64,000 nt of DNA from Blastomonas aquatica (lineage in GTDB: Bacteria > Pseudomonadota > Alphaproteobacteria > Sphingomonadales > Sphingomonadaceae). A program made the position numbers and the translations under genes. The notes below the pieces were generated by a model that saw nothing but the letters and a program-made list of their open reading frames with translations, searched no databases and was not told where the DNA came from. The first letter of the stretch is position 1. Each line of letters starts with the position of its first letter. The stretch spans positions 496,001 through 560,000 of the forward strand of contig NZ_BMGD01000002.1 in NCBI RefSeq assembly GCF_014639875.1, read 5' to 3'. This document shows, one piece after another, positions 31,624 through 40,975 of the stretch.

Positions 31624-33291
31624 TTACCGCCCACGCAGCGCACTCACCGTCACCCCGCTCGCGGCGATGTTCTCGATCTCGGTCTTGAGATGCAGCAGCT
31701 TGAGCCCCGGTTGGCCCATCGCCTCCGCCAGCGCGGGCGCGAAGTCTTGCGTTCGCTCGACCGTCGCCGCCCAGCCGCCATAAGCGCGGGCGAGGGCGGC
31801 GAAATCAGGGTTCCGTAATGTGGTCGCCGACAGCCGCGCGGGATATTCGCGCTCCTGATGCATTCGGATCGTCCCATATGCGCCGTTATCGACCACGATC
31901 ACCAGCAGATCGGCGTCATATTGCACTGCGGTGGCCAGCTCCTGGCCGTTCATCAGAAAATCGCCATCACCCGCGATCGCGACCACTTTGCGATTCTTCA
32001 GGCGCAGCGCGGCGGCAACAGCGGCAGGGACGCCATAGCCCATAGCCCCTGCCGTCGGCGCCAGCTGCGAGGGCTTCGGCCCGTACGGCCAGTACCGATG
32101 CCACCAGCCCGAAAAATTGCCCGCGCCGTTGCAAATCACGGTATCGGCGGGCATCGCCTCACGCATCGCGCGCACGCACTGGCCGAGGTCGAGCGTCACC
32201 CCGGTCGGTTGCGGATCGGACCAGGCCAGCCACTCGGCATGCGCCTGCTCTCCGGTATCGAAGCGCACCGCGTCGTCATCCCATAACGCAGCCGCCTCGG
32301 CGAACTCGTCCATGTCGGCGCACAACGGCAGATCGGTGCGATAGACGCGGCCGAGCTCGCCCGGATCGGGGTGGACGTGGACCAGCAGCTGGCCGGGGTG
32401 CTCAGGCGTGATCAGCATATAGCCATCGGTGGTCGCCTCGCCCAGCCGCGCACCGACCGCGAGTATCAGATCGGCGGACTTGACCCGCGCCACCAGCTTC
32501 GGGTTAGGGCCATAGCCCAGGTTCCCCGCCCACACCGATGATGCGTTGTCGAATGCGTCCTGCTGGCGGAAGGCGCACGCGACAGGTATCCCGATGCGCT
32601 CAGCAAATTCCTGAAAGTTCGCGCGCGAAGCCGCGCTCCAGTCCGCGCCGCCGATGATCGCGATCGGGGCGGAGGCGCCTTCCAGCATTTCCATCAGCAC
32701 CGCAAAGCCGTTGTGGCACACCGGCTGGACGGGGCGGGTGACGCGGGGGCGATCGGCGACCTCGATCCTATCCTTGAGCATATCCTCAGGGAGGGCCAGC
32801 ACCACCGGGCCGGGGCGGCCCGAGATCGCGACCGAATAGGCGCGCGCGACATATTCGGGGATGCGTGCGGCATCGTCGATCCGCGCCGCCCATTTGCACA
32901 GAGGCGCGAACATCGCCTGGAAATCGACCTCCTGAAAGCCCTCGCGGTCCCTCATTCCGCGATCGACATCGCCGATGAACAGGATCATCGGCTTGCTGTC
33001 CTGCTGGGCCACATGCACGCCGATGCTGGCGTTGGTCGCTCCCGGGCCGCGGGTGACGAAGGCGATACCCGGTCGCCCGGTCATCGCGCCATCCGCGCAC
33101 GCCATGAACGCCACGCCGCCTTCCTGACGGCACACTATCGTTTCGATCTGCGGGACATCGTGCAGCGCGTCGAGCACCGCGAGGAAGCTTTCGCCGGGCA
33201 CGGTGAAGATCCGGTCGCACCCTTGCGCCACCAATTGGTCGACCAGAACGCGGCCGCCGGTGCGGGGAGAAATGCCGGTCATATGGGTCAT
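31624..33291 (-). CDS. Thiamine pyrophosphate-dependent enzyme (acetolactate synthase-like)
   Basis: The 555-residue protein has the three-domain TPP layout. The N-terminal domain has the activating Glu (IVCRQEGGVAFMACADG), the middle domain is IIGGADWSAASRANF, and the C-terminal domain has the TPP motif GDGDFLMNGQELATAVQYD ending VVDN. It is closest to acetolactate-synthase-like large subunits that lack a regulatory partner. There is no ilvN nearby, so a catabolic decarboxylase or ligase role is as likely as valine synthesis. Substrate is unknown. Confidence 0.85.
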   Translation of the reverse strand: MTHMTGISPRTGGRVLVDQLVAQGCDRIFTVPGESFLAVLDALHDVPQIETIVCRQEGGVAFMACADGAMTGRPGIAFVTRGPGATNASIGVHVAQQDSKPMILFIGDVDRGMRDREGFQEVDFQAMFAPLCKWAARIDDAARIPEYVARAYSVAISGRPGPVVLALPEDMLKDRIEVADRPRVTRPVQPVCHNGFAVLMEMLEGASAPIAIIGGADWSAASRANFQEFAERIGIPVACAFRQQDAFDNASSVWAGNLGYGPNPKLVARVKSADLILAVGARLGEATTDGYMLITPEHPGQLLVHVHPDPGELGRVYRTDLPLCADMDEFAEAAALWDDDAVRFDTGEQAHAEWLAWSDPQPTGVTLDLGQCVRAMREAMPADTVICNGAGNFSGWWHRYWPYGPKPSQLAPTAGAMGYGVPAAVAAALRLKNRKVVAIAGDGDFLMNGQELATAVQYDADLLVIVVDNGAYGTIRMHQEREYPARLSATTLRNPDFAALARAYGGWAATVERTQDFAPALAEAMGQPGLKLLHLKTEIENIAASGVTVSALRGR

Positions 33292-33377
33292 CCTCTGACT
33301 GTCATGTTTTGCCTGGTGTCGCCAAGCGCTAACAGGGCCGAGCGAACAGTGTCACCAGCACGCCACGGGGACAATCC

Positions 33378-34361
33378 CTAGAAACCGTAGACCAAGGTCA
33401 GCCGGCTGGTCGTGTCGGTCGGGGCGCGGCCCAGCGCGGGGACCGATTCATATTGCACTGTGTAGGACAGCCGCGCCTTGAGCTTGCCGATCAGTTGACT
33501 ATCGAGTGCCGCGACCGAAAACAGCGTGCTGCGATCTTCATCGACATATGCGCTCGCCGCCTCGCTCAGCTGGATCGTCGGGGTCAGCCTGAGCTTGATA
33601 TCGACCGAGGCGAGCCCTGCCACCACCGATTCGTTCATACCTGTGGTCAGCTCTGTGAACCGCCAAGCCGGCCCCGCCTTGATGTTGAGCTTGGCGTTTT
33701 CGCCGGTCAGCACGCTGTAGCCGACCCCGCCCGAGACGCTGTAGCGCGCATGGAAGCCCTGGAAACGGTCCTGCTCATACTGGCCGAGGCCATAGACATA
33801 ACCGCGCTCATTGAACTTGTAGTTGGGCTCGGCGCTGAACCGGTACTGCTCGCGGACCACGACGGCGTTGGTTTCCTGATAATCCGCACGGCCTAGCAGC
33901 CCGACGCGCCAGTCTTCGCCCTCGGCGGTCAGCTTGAGCCCACCGGCGAGCCCCATGCCCGGCGCGTTACCCGTGCTGGTGAATGCGCCGAGTTCGCCTT
34001 CGCCGCTCCATTTGACACTCGCCGCCACGGCTTGCGCTGCTGGCGCGGACTCAGCGGGCGTGGTCGTCTGGGTAACGATGACCGGCACCGGCACCGGAGC
34101 GATTGGGGGTGCCGAAGCCTGCCGGGAGGACGAATCGGTTCGGAAGGCCGCAACCTGCGCATCGATCGCTTCTGCCGATTGCGGGTGCGCCTGTTTGGCA
34201 TAGCGCAAAACGGCATCGAGCCCCGCCTTGTCGCCGGAGCGCAGCGCGGTGTCGATCAGCTTGGTCACGCCATCGGGTACCTGAGCGGCGGCCGTCTGGG
34301 AGGCGGCAAGGATCACGGCGAGCACGCTCATCGCGGCGCGGGTGGTGGTCATGACAGGCAT
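33378..34361 (-). CDS. DUF481 outer-membrane-type protein
   Basis: The 327-residue product has a signal peptide (VLAVILAASQTAAA) and a short linker; the second in-frame Met three residues later may be the true start. The C-terminal 220 residues alternate polar and hydrophobic residues as beta strands (GELGAFTSTGNAPGMGLAGGLKLTAEGEDWRVGLLGRADY) and end in a Phe (LTLVYGF), as outer-membrane barrels do. DUF481 proteins are salt- or stress-induced outer-membrane proteins of unclear role. It lies just after rppH on the same strand. Confidence 0.88.
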   Translation of the reverse strand: MPVMTTTRAAMSVLAVILAASQTAAAQVPDGVTKLIDTALRSGDKAGLDAVLRYAKQAHPQSAEAIDAQVAAFRTDSSSRQASAPPIAPVPVPVIVTQTTTPAESAPAAQAVAASVKWSGEGELGAFTSTGNAPGMGLAGGLKLTAEGEDWRVGLLGRADYQETNAVVVREQYRFSAEPNYKFNERGYVYGLGQYEQDRFQGFHARYSVSGGVGYSVLTGENAKLNIKAGPAWRFTELTTGMNESVVAGLASVDIKLRLTPTIQLSEAASAYVDEDRSTLFSVAALDSQLIGKLKARLSYTVQYESVPALGRAPTDTTSRLTLVYGF

Positions 34362-34388
34362 CCCGGGGTTACGAACAGGAAGCGTAGC

Positions 34389-34865
34389 CTAGATCAACGG
34401 GCGGAATTCTTCCACCACCGCGCGGTACAACCGTCGCTTGAAAGGCACGATCAGTCCCTCGAGCGTTTCCGCCGATGTCCAGCGCCAGGTGCGGAATTCC
34501 TGATGGTCCGTCTCGATGTTGATGTCCGCATCGGTTCCCATGAAGCGCATCAGGAACCAGAACTGGCGCTGACCACGATATTTGCCGCCCCACATCTTGC
34601 CCATCAGATCGGCGGGAAGATCGTACATATGCTCCTCGCGCGACCGCGCGATCACCTCGACCAGATGCGGCGCGATGCCGGTTTCCTCGCCCAGTTCCCG
34701 ATACGCGGCCTGTTCGGGTTCTTCGCCGGGATCGATGCCGCCCTGCGGCATCTGCCAGGCGTCGGCGCTGCTATCCAGCCGCTGGCCGACAAACACCTTG
34801 CCGTCGTTGTTGACCAGCATGATGCCCGCGCAGGGACGATAAGGAAGATTGTCAAAATCACTCAT
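34389..34865 (-). CDS. rppH: RNA pyrophosphohydrolase RppH (Nudix)
   Basis: The product has 158 residues from the Met giving [17 protein letters not shown]; a longer in-frame extension is rejected. The Nudix box is complete at residues 42-64 ([23 protein letters not shown]). The start [13 protein letters not shown] and WQMPQGGID are specific to RppH. It removes pyrophosphate from 5' triphosphate RNA and starts RNase E decay; alphaproteobacterial forms also act on dinucleoside polyphosphates. It is 18 bp downstream of an exported-protein gene. Confidence 0.94.
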   Translation of the reverse strand: MSDFDNLPYRPCAGIMLVNNDGKVFVGQRLDSSADAWQMPQGGIDPGEEPEQAAYRELGEETGIAPHLVEVIARSREEHMYDLPADLMGKMWGGKYRGQRQFWFLMRFMGTDADINIETDHQEFRTWRWTSAETLEGLIVPFKRRLYRAVVEEFRPLI

Positions 34866-34882
34866 GCCGCACGCCTTAGCGG

Positions 34883-35617
34883 TCAGGGGGCAGAAAAGGC
34901 AATTGAACAATCGCCGTTGGTCGCATTGTTGCGGCAAAAGCCGATCGCCCCAAAACGGCTCATCATTGCATCGACCGCATCGTCGCCGATTGGCTCACGG
35001 CCCGGAGCGAAGCCTTCGCCGCGCACCGCGTACTGCAGCACATGAACATCCTGAGCATCGCGCAGCAGCAGCGCGAGAAACTGTTCGCCGCGCCCCGAGG
35101 TTGCTCCGGGATATCCGCCCGCTGCGGTCGATCCGCAGCCGTTAGTCGACAGATTGTACTCGGTGCCATCACCCAGCCGGCCCGACGCGACAACCCGTGA
35201 GAAGTTCGGCTGCTCGCATCCTTTGCTGGTATTGAAGAACCGGTTCTGCATCTCGGTCGTCGCGACATCGGTCGCGCCCAAACCCCTGAACGCCGAAAGC
35301 GTAATCATCCGAGTCCAGTTATCCACGGTCGCGCCCTGGGGCACGAACTCCTGGATGAACTGCCGGTCGTCTTGCGCCGCGTATACCGGCTCGAACGTAT
35401 CGAACAGCGTGAAGGAAATCCGCCGATCAAACACTGGTGCGGTAAAAGCGCAGCAATCGCGCGCATTGGCGGCACGCTGGCTCCGGAATTCGCCGGTGAC
35501 ACCGGCGAAATCGGGTGCGTTACGAACCTGGGGCGGAGTTTGCGCGGCCAGCGGCACAGATGGCAGCGCCACAGCACCGAGCAAAGCCGCTACAAACGCC
35601 ATCGCTGGCCGCATCAT
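34883..35617 (-). CDS. Secreted protein with conserved cysteines, function unknown
   Basis: The product has 244 residues from the Met-Met start just 2 bp after the upstream esterase stop. The signal peptide is [20 protein letters not shown]. The mature part has cysteines in [35 protein letters not shown] and GDCSIAF, likely giving disulfides. I do not recognise the family. It lies between an esterase and rppH on one strand, suggesting one transcript. Confidence 0.75.
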   Translation of the reverse strand: MMRPAMAFVAALLGAVALPSVPLAAQTPPQVRNAPDFAGVTGEFRSQRAANARDCCAFTAPVFDRRISFTLFDTFEPVYAAQDDRQFIQEFVPQGATVDNWTRMITLSAFRGLGATDVATTEMQNRFFNTSKGCEQPNFSRVVASGRLGDGTEYNLSTNGCGSTAAGGYPGATSGRGEQFLALLLRDAQDVHVLQYAVRGEGFAPGREPIGDDAVDAMMSRFGAIGFCRNNATNGDCSIAFSAP

Positions 35618-35619
35618 CG

Positions 35620-36606
35620 TCACAGCCGCAGCATCGCCTTCATGCCGCGGAAAATCGCATCGCAATCGTCCTGTGCAGATGGTATTCCCTTGCGCAGGCA
35701 GATGAAGCCGTGGATCGTTCCACGCATCTCCATATAGGTTACATCAATCCCAGCCTTGATCGCGCGTGCAGCGAAATCGCGGCCTTGATCACGCAACGGG
35801 TCGAGCCCGGCGGTGACGAGCAGTGTTGGCGGCATGCTGGCAAGGTCGCCATTGATGCAATCGTTGCGCGCATCTCCGGCGAGCGCGGCATAGGCGGTGC
35901 CGAACCAGTTCATCGCGTCAGCCGTGAGCAGATAGCCCTCGGCGAATTCGGTGAAGGAGCCACCGGTTTGCGTCGAATCGACCACCGGGTACAAAGGTGC
36001 CTGCGCGATGACGGGGACCGCCGCAGGGTTGGCCACCAGCGCCTGGGTGATCACGATCGCAAGGTTTCCGCCCGCACTGTCACCGGTGAAGACAAGGCCG
36101 GTGATGTCGAGCCCAAGCGTCTTGGCATTTCCCGCGAGCCAGCGTGCCGCCGCCTCGCAATCATCGGTCGCAGCGGGGAAGGGATGCTCGGGGGCGAGGC
36201 GATAATCCACCGCGATGACCGGCAGATCCATCTTGGCCGCCAGTTCGGTGCAAAAGGGGTGATGCGATTCCAGATCGCCGATGACGAAACCGCCGCCGTG
36301 GAAGAACATGATCGCAGGACCAGCCTCGCGGGTTTCGCGCGCATCATAGTACCGCAGGCCGATCTCGCCGCCGGGGCCGGGGCAGGTGAGATCGCGTACG
36401 ATCGCGAGCTCGGTTGGCTCTGCATCGGCAACAAAGCGCATCATCCGATAGGCCTCGCGCGCATCGGCAGGGCTCATTTCGTTCATCGGCGGCGCGCCGG
36501 ATGCCGATAGCATCGCAAGCAGCATCGCGACATCCGGCCGCACGGCAGGTCCCTGGGCCCCGTCCTGTTCGCTGTCATCACGCTGCATTTCGATGGTATC
36601 GCTCAT
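35620..36606 (-). CDS. Alpha/beta hydrolase of the hormone-sensitive lipase family
   Basis: The 328-residue product has the family's oxyanion motif HGGGFVIGDLESH, the nucleophile serine in FTGDSAGGNLAI, the acid in TAGLDPLRDQG and the base in GTIHGFI. It is likely an esterase for short acyl or aryl esters. No signal peptide, so cytosolic. It is the first gene of a run continuing through a secreted protein to rppH. Confidence 0.92.
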   Translation of the reverse strand: MSDTIEMQRDDSEQDGAQGPAVRPDVAMLLAMLSASGAPPMNEMSPADAREAYRMMRFVADAEPTELAIVRDLTCPGPGGEIGLRYYDARETREAGPAIMFFHGGGFVIGDLESHHPFCTELAAKMDLPVIAVDYRLAPEHPFPAATDDCEAAARWLAGNAKTLGLDITGLVFTGDSAGGNLAIVITQALVANPAAVPVIAQAPLYPVVDSTQTGGSFTEFAEGYLLTADAMNWFGTAYAALAGDARNDCINGDLASMPPTLLVTAGLDPLRDQGRDFAARAIKAGIDVTYMEMRGTIHGFICLRKGIPSAQDDCDAIFRGMKAMLRL

Positions 36607-36846
36607 CCTGGTATCATCCTCTTCGGTGGTTTTAACCAGGAGGTTAACGCGTTGGCAGCAGCGGGTCCATCGGCAAAATCGGACGCATGGTCGGTGTCAG
36701 ACCAGACTGCTTTCGAGATCGCTTGCAAGCCCGCCCGCCGCGACGCTGGCCAGGCCCTTGACGTCGAGCCTTGCCCGTCAGCGTCCGTTCAGGCGGTTGG
36801 CCGTAGCCTGCAGCGTGCAGCCGCTCGAACACTGCAATCCCCTGCA

Positions 36847-38028
36847 ATGAAAGCCCAAACCATGTTTGATCCGCCAAGCCGACGCAATGTCCTGGCAAGT
36901 CTGGGAGCCGGCGCTGCGGTGGTTGCGGGCACCGCTGCTGCGCAGGCGTTTCAACGGTCCCCGGCATCGCGCGCTCCGGCGCTGCACTCGCTACCCGATC
37001 GGATGCGAGGGCTCAATCTCGAGCTTTCTCCCGGAAGTCTTGCGCCGTCGATCGCGCGCGAACTGGCCGGGTGGGGCGTCAATACGGTTCGGGTCAACTT
37101 TTCGACTGATCTGGCGTCGGGTACGGCACCAGACAAGCGCGTGGTGCAGCCCAGCCGCGCCGATCCGTTGGCACCCTATCGCACCAACATCGCAATGCTG
37201 AAGGTGTTCACGGCAGAATGCGCGCGGCTGGGGGTTGGTGTTATGCTGTCGGCGAGCGGCATCTTCGGTCGCGACACCGTCAATCTGGATGATAGCACCG
37301 GCGCATCGTTCCGCGCCGGGGTGGGGGGCAGCCTGATGCGCTTCTGGTCCGCCATGGCGCGCGAATTGCGTGACGACCCCGCGATCTTTGCCTATGACGT
37401 CTTTAATGAGCCCAATTACACCTTCCGGCGCGAGGAAGACGGGGCGGTCTGGTACGATGAGCTGATGCCCGAGGCGATCCGCAGCATCCGTGCGGTAAAT
37501 CCCTCGATCTGGCTGGTTGTGATGCCTTGGCCGTGGGGCTTTGCAACCCGGTACAGCACGATGCCGCTGATCGATGATCCTGCGATTCTGTACAGCTTTC
37601 ACAACTACACGCCGCACAACTACACCCATCAGGGGGTCGGGGCGATCCCACGCGGGGCCCGCTATCCGGGAAGCATTCGCGAATATGACAGTGAACCGGC
37701 TCGCCGCTGGGACAGGTTGGCTCTGGCAGCCTCGATGCAGCCCGCGTTCGATTTTGCCCGCCAGCACAATGTCCGGATGATCGCCAGCGAGTTTGGCGTA
37801 GCCCGCTGGGCACCGGGTGGTGACCGCTGGATCGCTGACATGCTCTCCATTTTCGAGGAAAACGATGCGGACTGGCTTTTCCACACCTACAACACCTGGA
37901 ACGGCTGGAACCCCAGCTTTGGTCCCACGGCGCCTGAAACTGCTACCCATCCAACGCTGTATGGCGGTTACGATTCTGCAGCGCACAGGACTTTGCGGCG
38001 CTATTGGAGCAGAAATTCAGCCAGATGA
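36847..38028 (+). CDS. Glycoside hydrolase family 5-like protein, Tat-exported
   Basis: The product has 393 residues if started at ATG 36847; ATG 36862 is also possible and the ribosome site is weak. The Tat-type signal PPSRRNVLASLGAGAAVVAG leads to a (beta/alpha)8 barrel. The acid/base Glu lies in AYDVFNEPNYTF and the nucleophile Glu in IASEFGVARW. Other GH5 markers are VNTVRVNF and the Trp-rich NTWNGWNPS near the end. It probably cleaves a beta-glycan in the periplasm. No other polysaccharide genes are near. Confidence 0.87.
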   Translation: MKAQTMFDPPSRRNVLASLGAGAAVVAGTAAAQAFQRSPASRAPALHSLPDRMRGLNLELSPGSLAPSIARELAGWGVNTVRVNFSTDLASGTAPDKRVVQPSRADPLAPYRTNIAMLKVFTAECARLGVGVMLSASGIFGRDTVNLDDSTGASFRAGVGGSLMRFWSAMARELRDDPAIFAYDVFNEPNYTFRREEDGAVWYDELMPEAIRSIRAVNPSIWLVVMPWPWGFATRYSTMPLIDDPAILYSFHNYTPHNYTHQGVGAIPRGARYPGSIREYDSEPARRWDRLALAASMQPAFDFARQHNVRMIASEFGVARWAPGGDRWIADMLSIFEENDADWLFHTYNTWNGWNPSFGPTAPETATHPTLYGGYDSAAHRTLRRYWSRNSAR

Positions 38029-38100
38029 TCGCTGATGGCCCGTGGCCGTGGCGCACCCGGCGGATGTCCGCCAAAAAACGCCAGATGTTGAATAGATTAG

Positions 38101-38135
38101 CCGGAGGCGCAGACGATCTCCGTCTGCGCCTCCGG
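38101..38135. terminator. Bidirectional terminator between the GH5 gene and bfr
   Basis: CCGGAGGCGCAGACG (38101-38115) and CGTCTGCGCCTCCGG (38121-38135) form a perfect 15-bp stem with a 5-nt loop, followed by TTTA. It separates two convergent genes. Confidence 0.9.
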
Positions 38136-38150
38136 TTTATGGGCTAGCGC

Positions 38151-38630
38151 TCAATCCTCGGCAGCTGTCGACTGCAGCTGGGTGTAGTTTTCGATCCCCA
38201 TGCGGGCAATCAGATCAAACTGCGCTTCAAGAATATCGACATGCTCTTCCTCGCTGTTGAGGATATAGGCGAGCAGATCACGGCTGCCGTAATCGCGGAC
38301 GCTCTCGCAATAGGCGATGGCTTCCTTGAGCAGCGGGATCGCCTCGTTTTCGAGTGCGAGATCGGCGACCAGAATTTCTTCGACAGTCTCGCCGATTTTC
38401 AACCGACCGAGCAGTTGGAAGTTGGGCAGGCCATCGAGGAAGAGGATCCGGTCGGCCAGCTTGTCGGCATGCTTCATCTCGTCGATGGATTCGCCGTACT
38501 CAAATTTGGCAAGTTTCTTGATGCCCCAGCTCTGGAGCATTTTGGCATGCAAAAAATACTGGTTGATCGCCGTCAGCTCATTCTTGAGCGCGTCGTTGAG
38601 AAATTCGATGACCTTGGGGTCGCCCTTCAT
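38151..38630 (-). CDS. bfr: Bacterioferritin
   Basis: The 159-residue product has the ferroxidase ligands Glu18, Glu51 and His54 with later Glu/His, and Met52, which ligates the intersubunit heme of Bfr. It forms a 24-subunit shell that stores iron and protects against peroxide. Length is typical. Its electron partner Bfd is 145 bp upstream on the same strand, the usual pairing in proteobacteria. Confidence 0.97.
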   Translation of the reverse strand: MKGDPKVIEFLNDALKNELTAINQYFLHAKMLQSWGIKKLAKFEYGESIDEMKHADKLADRILFLDGLPNFQLLGRLKIGETVEEILVADLALENEAIPLLKEAIAYCESVRDYGSRDLLAYILNSEEEHVDILEAQFDLIARMGIENYTQLQSTAAED

Positions 38631-38775
38631 AGTAATACTCCTTTGTCGCCGAGATGCCTTTGAGAGGGCCCGGCGCGTTAACTGCAGGATATGACTATAG
38701 ACACAAATGCACCTTTTGGGAAGTGGTGCGGCGCGGGAAATGATTGAAATTTATAGGAAAATCACCAGCCTATTG

Positions 38776-38946
38776 CTAGGCGGTCGCAGTTTCCCGGCTG
38801 ATAATGCTTTGCGCAAACGAAAGGCACTGGCCGCACTTGGGACGCCTGCCCAGACGGGCATAAATCTCCGAAGGGCGGGCTGCACCATCGCGCAAAGCGT
38901 CCTTCAAATCCTGTTCGCGAATCGCGTTGCAGATGCAAACAACCAT
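38776..38946 (-). CDS. bfd: Bacterioferritin-associated ferredoxin (Bfd)
   Basis: The product has 56 residues from the Met giving MVVCICNAIREQD, with AGGAGAG upstream; a longer in-frame start is rejected. Cysteines 4, 6, 38 and 41 (CIC ... CGQC) hold a [2Fe-2S] cluster. Bfd docks on Bfr and delivers the electron that frees stored iron. Normal length is about 60 residues. It lies upstream of bfr. It is likely Fur-controlled, but no clear Fur box was identified. Confidence 0.95.
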   Translation of the reverse strand: MVVCICNAIREQDLKDALRDGAARPSEIYARLGRRPKCGQCLSFAQSIISRETATA

Positions 38947-39011
38947 GCGTCTCTCCTGTTGCAGCAGGGATAGCGATATTGAGAACGCATCGCAACAATC
39001 TTTTTGCGAAT

Positions 39012-40250
39012 TTATCGCAACCGCATCGGTTGCAGGCTGCGCCGTGCCAGCGAGCGCCACAGCCATTCTGCCGGACCAAACCGGAATCTTTCGAGCCAGG
39101 GCTTCGACCACAGCAACATCATCGTCAATGCAGCGACCACAAACAGCATCGCAGTGATGCGGTTGACCTCACCGTACAGGCCCAGTCCCCAGCCGTAGAA
39201 GATGAAGGTCATCACGACGGTGGTGCCCAGATAGTTGCTGAACGCGGCGCGTCCGGCGGCGGCAACCCGGCCGATCACGGCGTGTTCCCTGTGCCGCACG
39301 ATGATCCAAAGCAACGCCGCGGCCCAGCCGACGGTCAGCACGACGCGGAAGGGGAAGGAGAAGGTGAAGAAGGCGCCGAAGGTGATCATCGTGTCATAGC
39401 CCGAGGCGATCACCCAGACGGCCAGTGCAATCATCGGGGGAAAGCCGATCGCGAACGCGCGGATGGCAACCTTGGCGTAGATCGCCGGCGCCCATAGTCC
39501 CAGGATGAAGCCACTTTTCAGCATCGCCATGCCCAGCAGCATCATGCCCAAAGTGTCCAATGTGAATAGCAGCAGCGCGTTGGTCAGCGAAGACGGAAAG
39601 GTCGACAGATTGTCGGCGAAGATCGTGGGCCATCCGCCCCTGTAGAGCGCAAGGTCGCTTGCGATTTCGTCCGATCCGGGTTTGCCGAAGGTGCCCAGCA
39701 TCTGGCCCGTACTCTCGATCGTCTCTGCGTCGGCGCCCGGCGCCAGCCCCTGTATCGATTGCCACCAGCTTCCCCCCAGTACCAGCCCGGTGATCATAAA
39801 ATACAGCGAGAACAGGATGATCGCCCAGCGCACCAGCTGTTTGATGTCCTTGTGGATGAAGAACAGCGCCAGCGTCCCGCAGATCGCATAGGGCACTAGA
39901 ATGTCCCCCCACCACAGAATGATGTAATGCGCCGCGCCGATCACGAACAGCCACGCCATCCGGTTGAGGTGCACCGATCTGGCGCTCTGCCCCGATGCTT
40001 GCGCGCGTTGGATCACCAGCAGCATGCTCGCCCCGAACAATACGCTGAACAGCCCGCGCATCTTGCCATCGAACAGCACGAAGTTGGTCGCCCACACCCC
40101 GATGTTGACCGGATCGGTGCCGCCCCAGGCGGCCGGGTTCACATAGGCTGCACCGGGCATCGAGAAGCCGATGATGTTGAGCAGCAGAATCCCCATCACC
40201 GCGAACCCGCGCATGGCATCGAGAGAAAGATGTCTATCCGTGCTTTGCAT
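39012..40250 (-). CDS. DUF418/YeiB-type membrane protein
   Basis: The 412-residue polytopic protein reads LDAMRGFAVMGILLLNIIGFSMP at the N-terminus, the DUF418 (YeiB) hallmark also seen in acyltransferase-3-like proteins. About ten hydrophobic helices follow, with GAAHYIILWWGDILVPYAICG and AAGRAAFSNYLGTTVVMTFIFYGWGLGLYG in the C-terminal domain. Function is unsettled. It is divergent from the TAGACC-regulated thioesterase. Confidence 0.9.
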   Translation of the reverse strand: MQSTDRHLSLDAMRGFAVMGILLLNIIGFSMPGAAYVNPAAWGGTDPVNIGVWATNFVLFDGKMRGLFSVLFGASMLLVIQRAQASGQSARSVHLNRMAWLFVIGAAHYIILWWGDILVPYAICGTLALFFIHKDIKQLVRWAIILFSLYFMITGLVLGGSWWQSIQGLAPGADAETIESTGQMLGTFGKPGSDEIASDLALYRGGWPTIFADNLSTFPSSLTNALLLFTLDTLGMMLLGMAMLKSGFILGLWAPAIYAKVAIRAFAIGFPPMIALAVWVIASGYDTMITFGAFFTFSFPFRVVLTVGWAAALLWIIVRHREHAVIGRVAAAGRAAFSNYLGTTVVMTFIFYGWGLGLYGEVNRITAMLFVVAALTMMLLWSKPWLERFRFGPAEWLWRSLARRSLQPMRLR

Positions 40251-40395
40251 TGATCAGGGCCCCGTCTGCGCCGTGCAAAAATGCCCAGGCCACATCGCGC
40301 TGAGGAACAGCACAAAAGCCTGCCGAACGCCAGCGCCTCGGGTGGGGAAGGGCGGACCGGTGCCAACCGGCTGCTTGCAGCACCCAATATCGCAA

Positions 40396-40444
40396 TTGAC
40401 AAATAGACCAGTCGGTTTATCGAGTCGGTGTACCGACTGGTCGG
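40396..40444 (+). promoter_or_regulatory. Promoter with TetR-type operators upstream of the thioesterase gene
   Basis: TTGACA (40396-40401) and TATCGA (40418-40423) form a promoter with 16-bp spacing. Site A, TAGACC-N4-GGTTTA (40404-40419), fills the spacer. Site B, TGTACC-N4-GGTCGG (40429-40444), covers the expected start point. A bound dimer would block the polymerase. Confidence 0.75.
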
Positions 40445-40478
40445 GTTAACTACGGCGCACATTCTGGAGGCTAGTTGA

Positions 40479-40913
40479 ATGAATAATCTGTCTTATGCTG
40501 ATCCAAAGGCCGAGGCTTGTTTGCGAGCCTCCTCGCAATCGTCGGGATTCAACCAGTGGAGTGGCATGCGCCTGATCGCTGCCGGTGGTGGCCAGGTCTG
40601 CCTTGAGCTCGATGTGCGCGAGGATCAGACCCAGCACCACGGCTTTGTACACGGCGGGATCATTGGCGCCATGGCCGATACTGCGTGCAGCTGGGCCGCA
40701 GCGACGGTGGCGGGCGATGTCGTCACCGCCAGCTATACGCTGCAGTTTCACGCGCCTGCGACCACCGCGCTGCTTTGTGTCCATGCAGCGGTGATCAAGC
40801 AGGGCAAGCGCAACGTATCGGTCGAGGCGCGGGTGTTGGCGGTTGACGACAACGGAGCCGAGCGCCGGGTTGCAACGGCCTTGGCGCTGATCGCTGTTGT
40901 CGGTGCAGGCTGA
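40479..40913 (+). CDS. PaaI-type hotdog thioesterase
   Basis: The 144-residue product reads HHGFVHGGIIGAMADTACSWAAAT, the hotdog motif of PaaI/YdiI-like acyl-CoA thioesterases, with HG at the helix start and Asp in the helix as the general acid/base. The ribosome site TGGAGG is 8 nt upstream. It hydrolyses an aromatic or short acyl-CoA. It lies 61 bp before the tetR gene, with TAGACC-type sites in both upstream regions, so it is likely under the control of that regulator. Confidence 0.9.
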   Translation: MNNLSYADPKAEACLRASSQSSGFNQWSGMRLIAAGGGQVCLELDVREDQTQHHGFVHGGIIGAMADTACSWAAATVAGDVVTASYTLQFHAPATTALLCVHAAVIKQGKRNVSVEARVLAVDDNGAERRVATALALIAVVGAG

Positions 40914-40937
40914 TAGCGAGGCTTGAGATGACCCTGC

Positions 40938-40975
40938 TTGACCTGAACGGTGCAAGCGCTAGACGGATCGGTCTA
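40938..40975 (+). promoter_or_regulatory. tetR promoter with operator overlapping the -10 and start codon
   Basis: TTGACC (40938-40943) and TAGACG (40960-40965) have 16-bp spacing. Site C is TAGACG-N4-GGTCTA (40960-40975), in which one base of the left half deviates. The last A of the site is the first base of the start codon, so the transcript would begin at or very near the ATG. This predicts autoregulation. Confidence 0.7.

Noticed and set aside
31624-33291. Anabolic acetolactate synthase (ilvB)
   Set aside because: No ilvN or ilvC is adjacent. The call is kept at the TPP-enzyme level.
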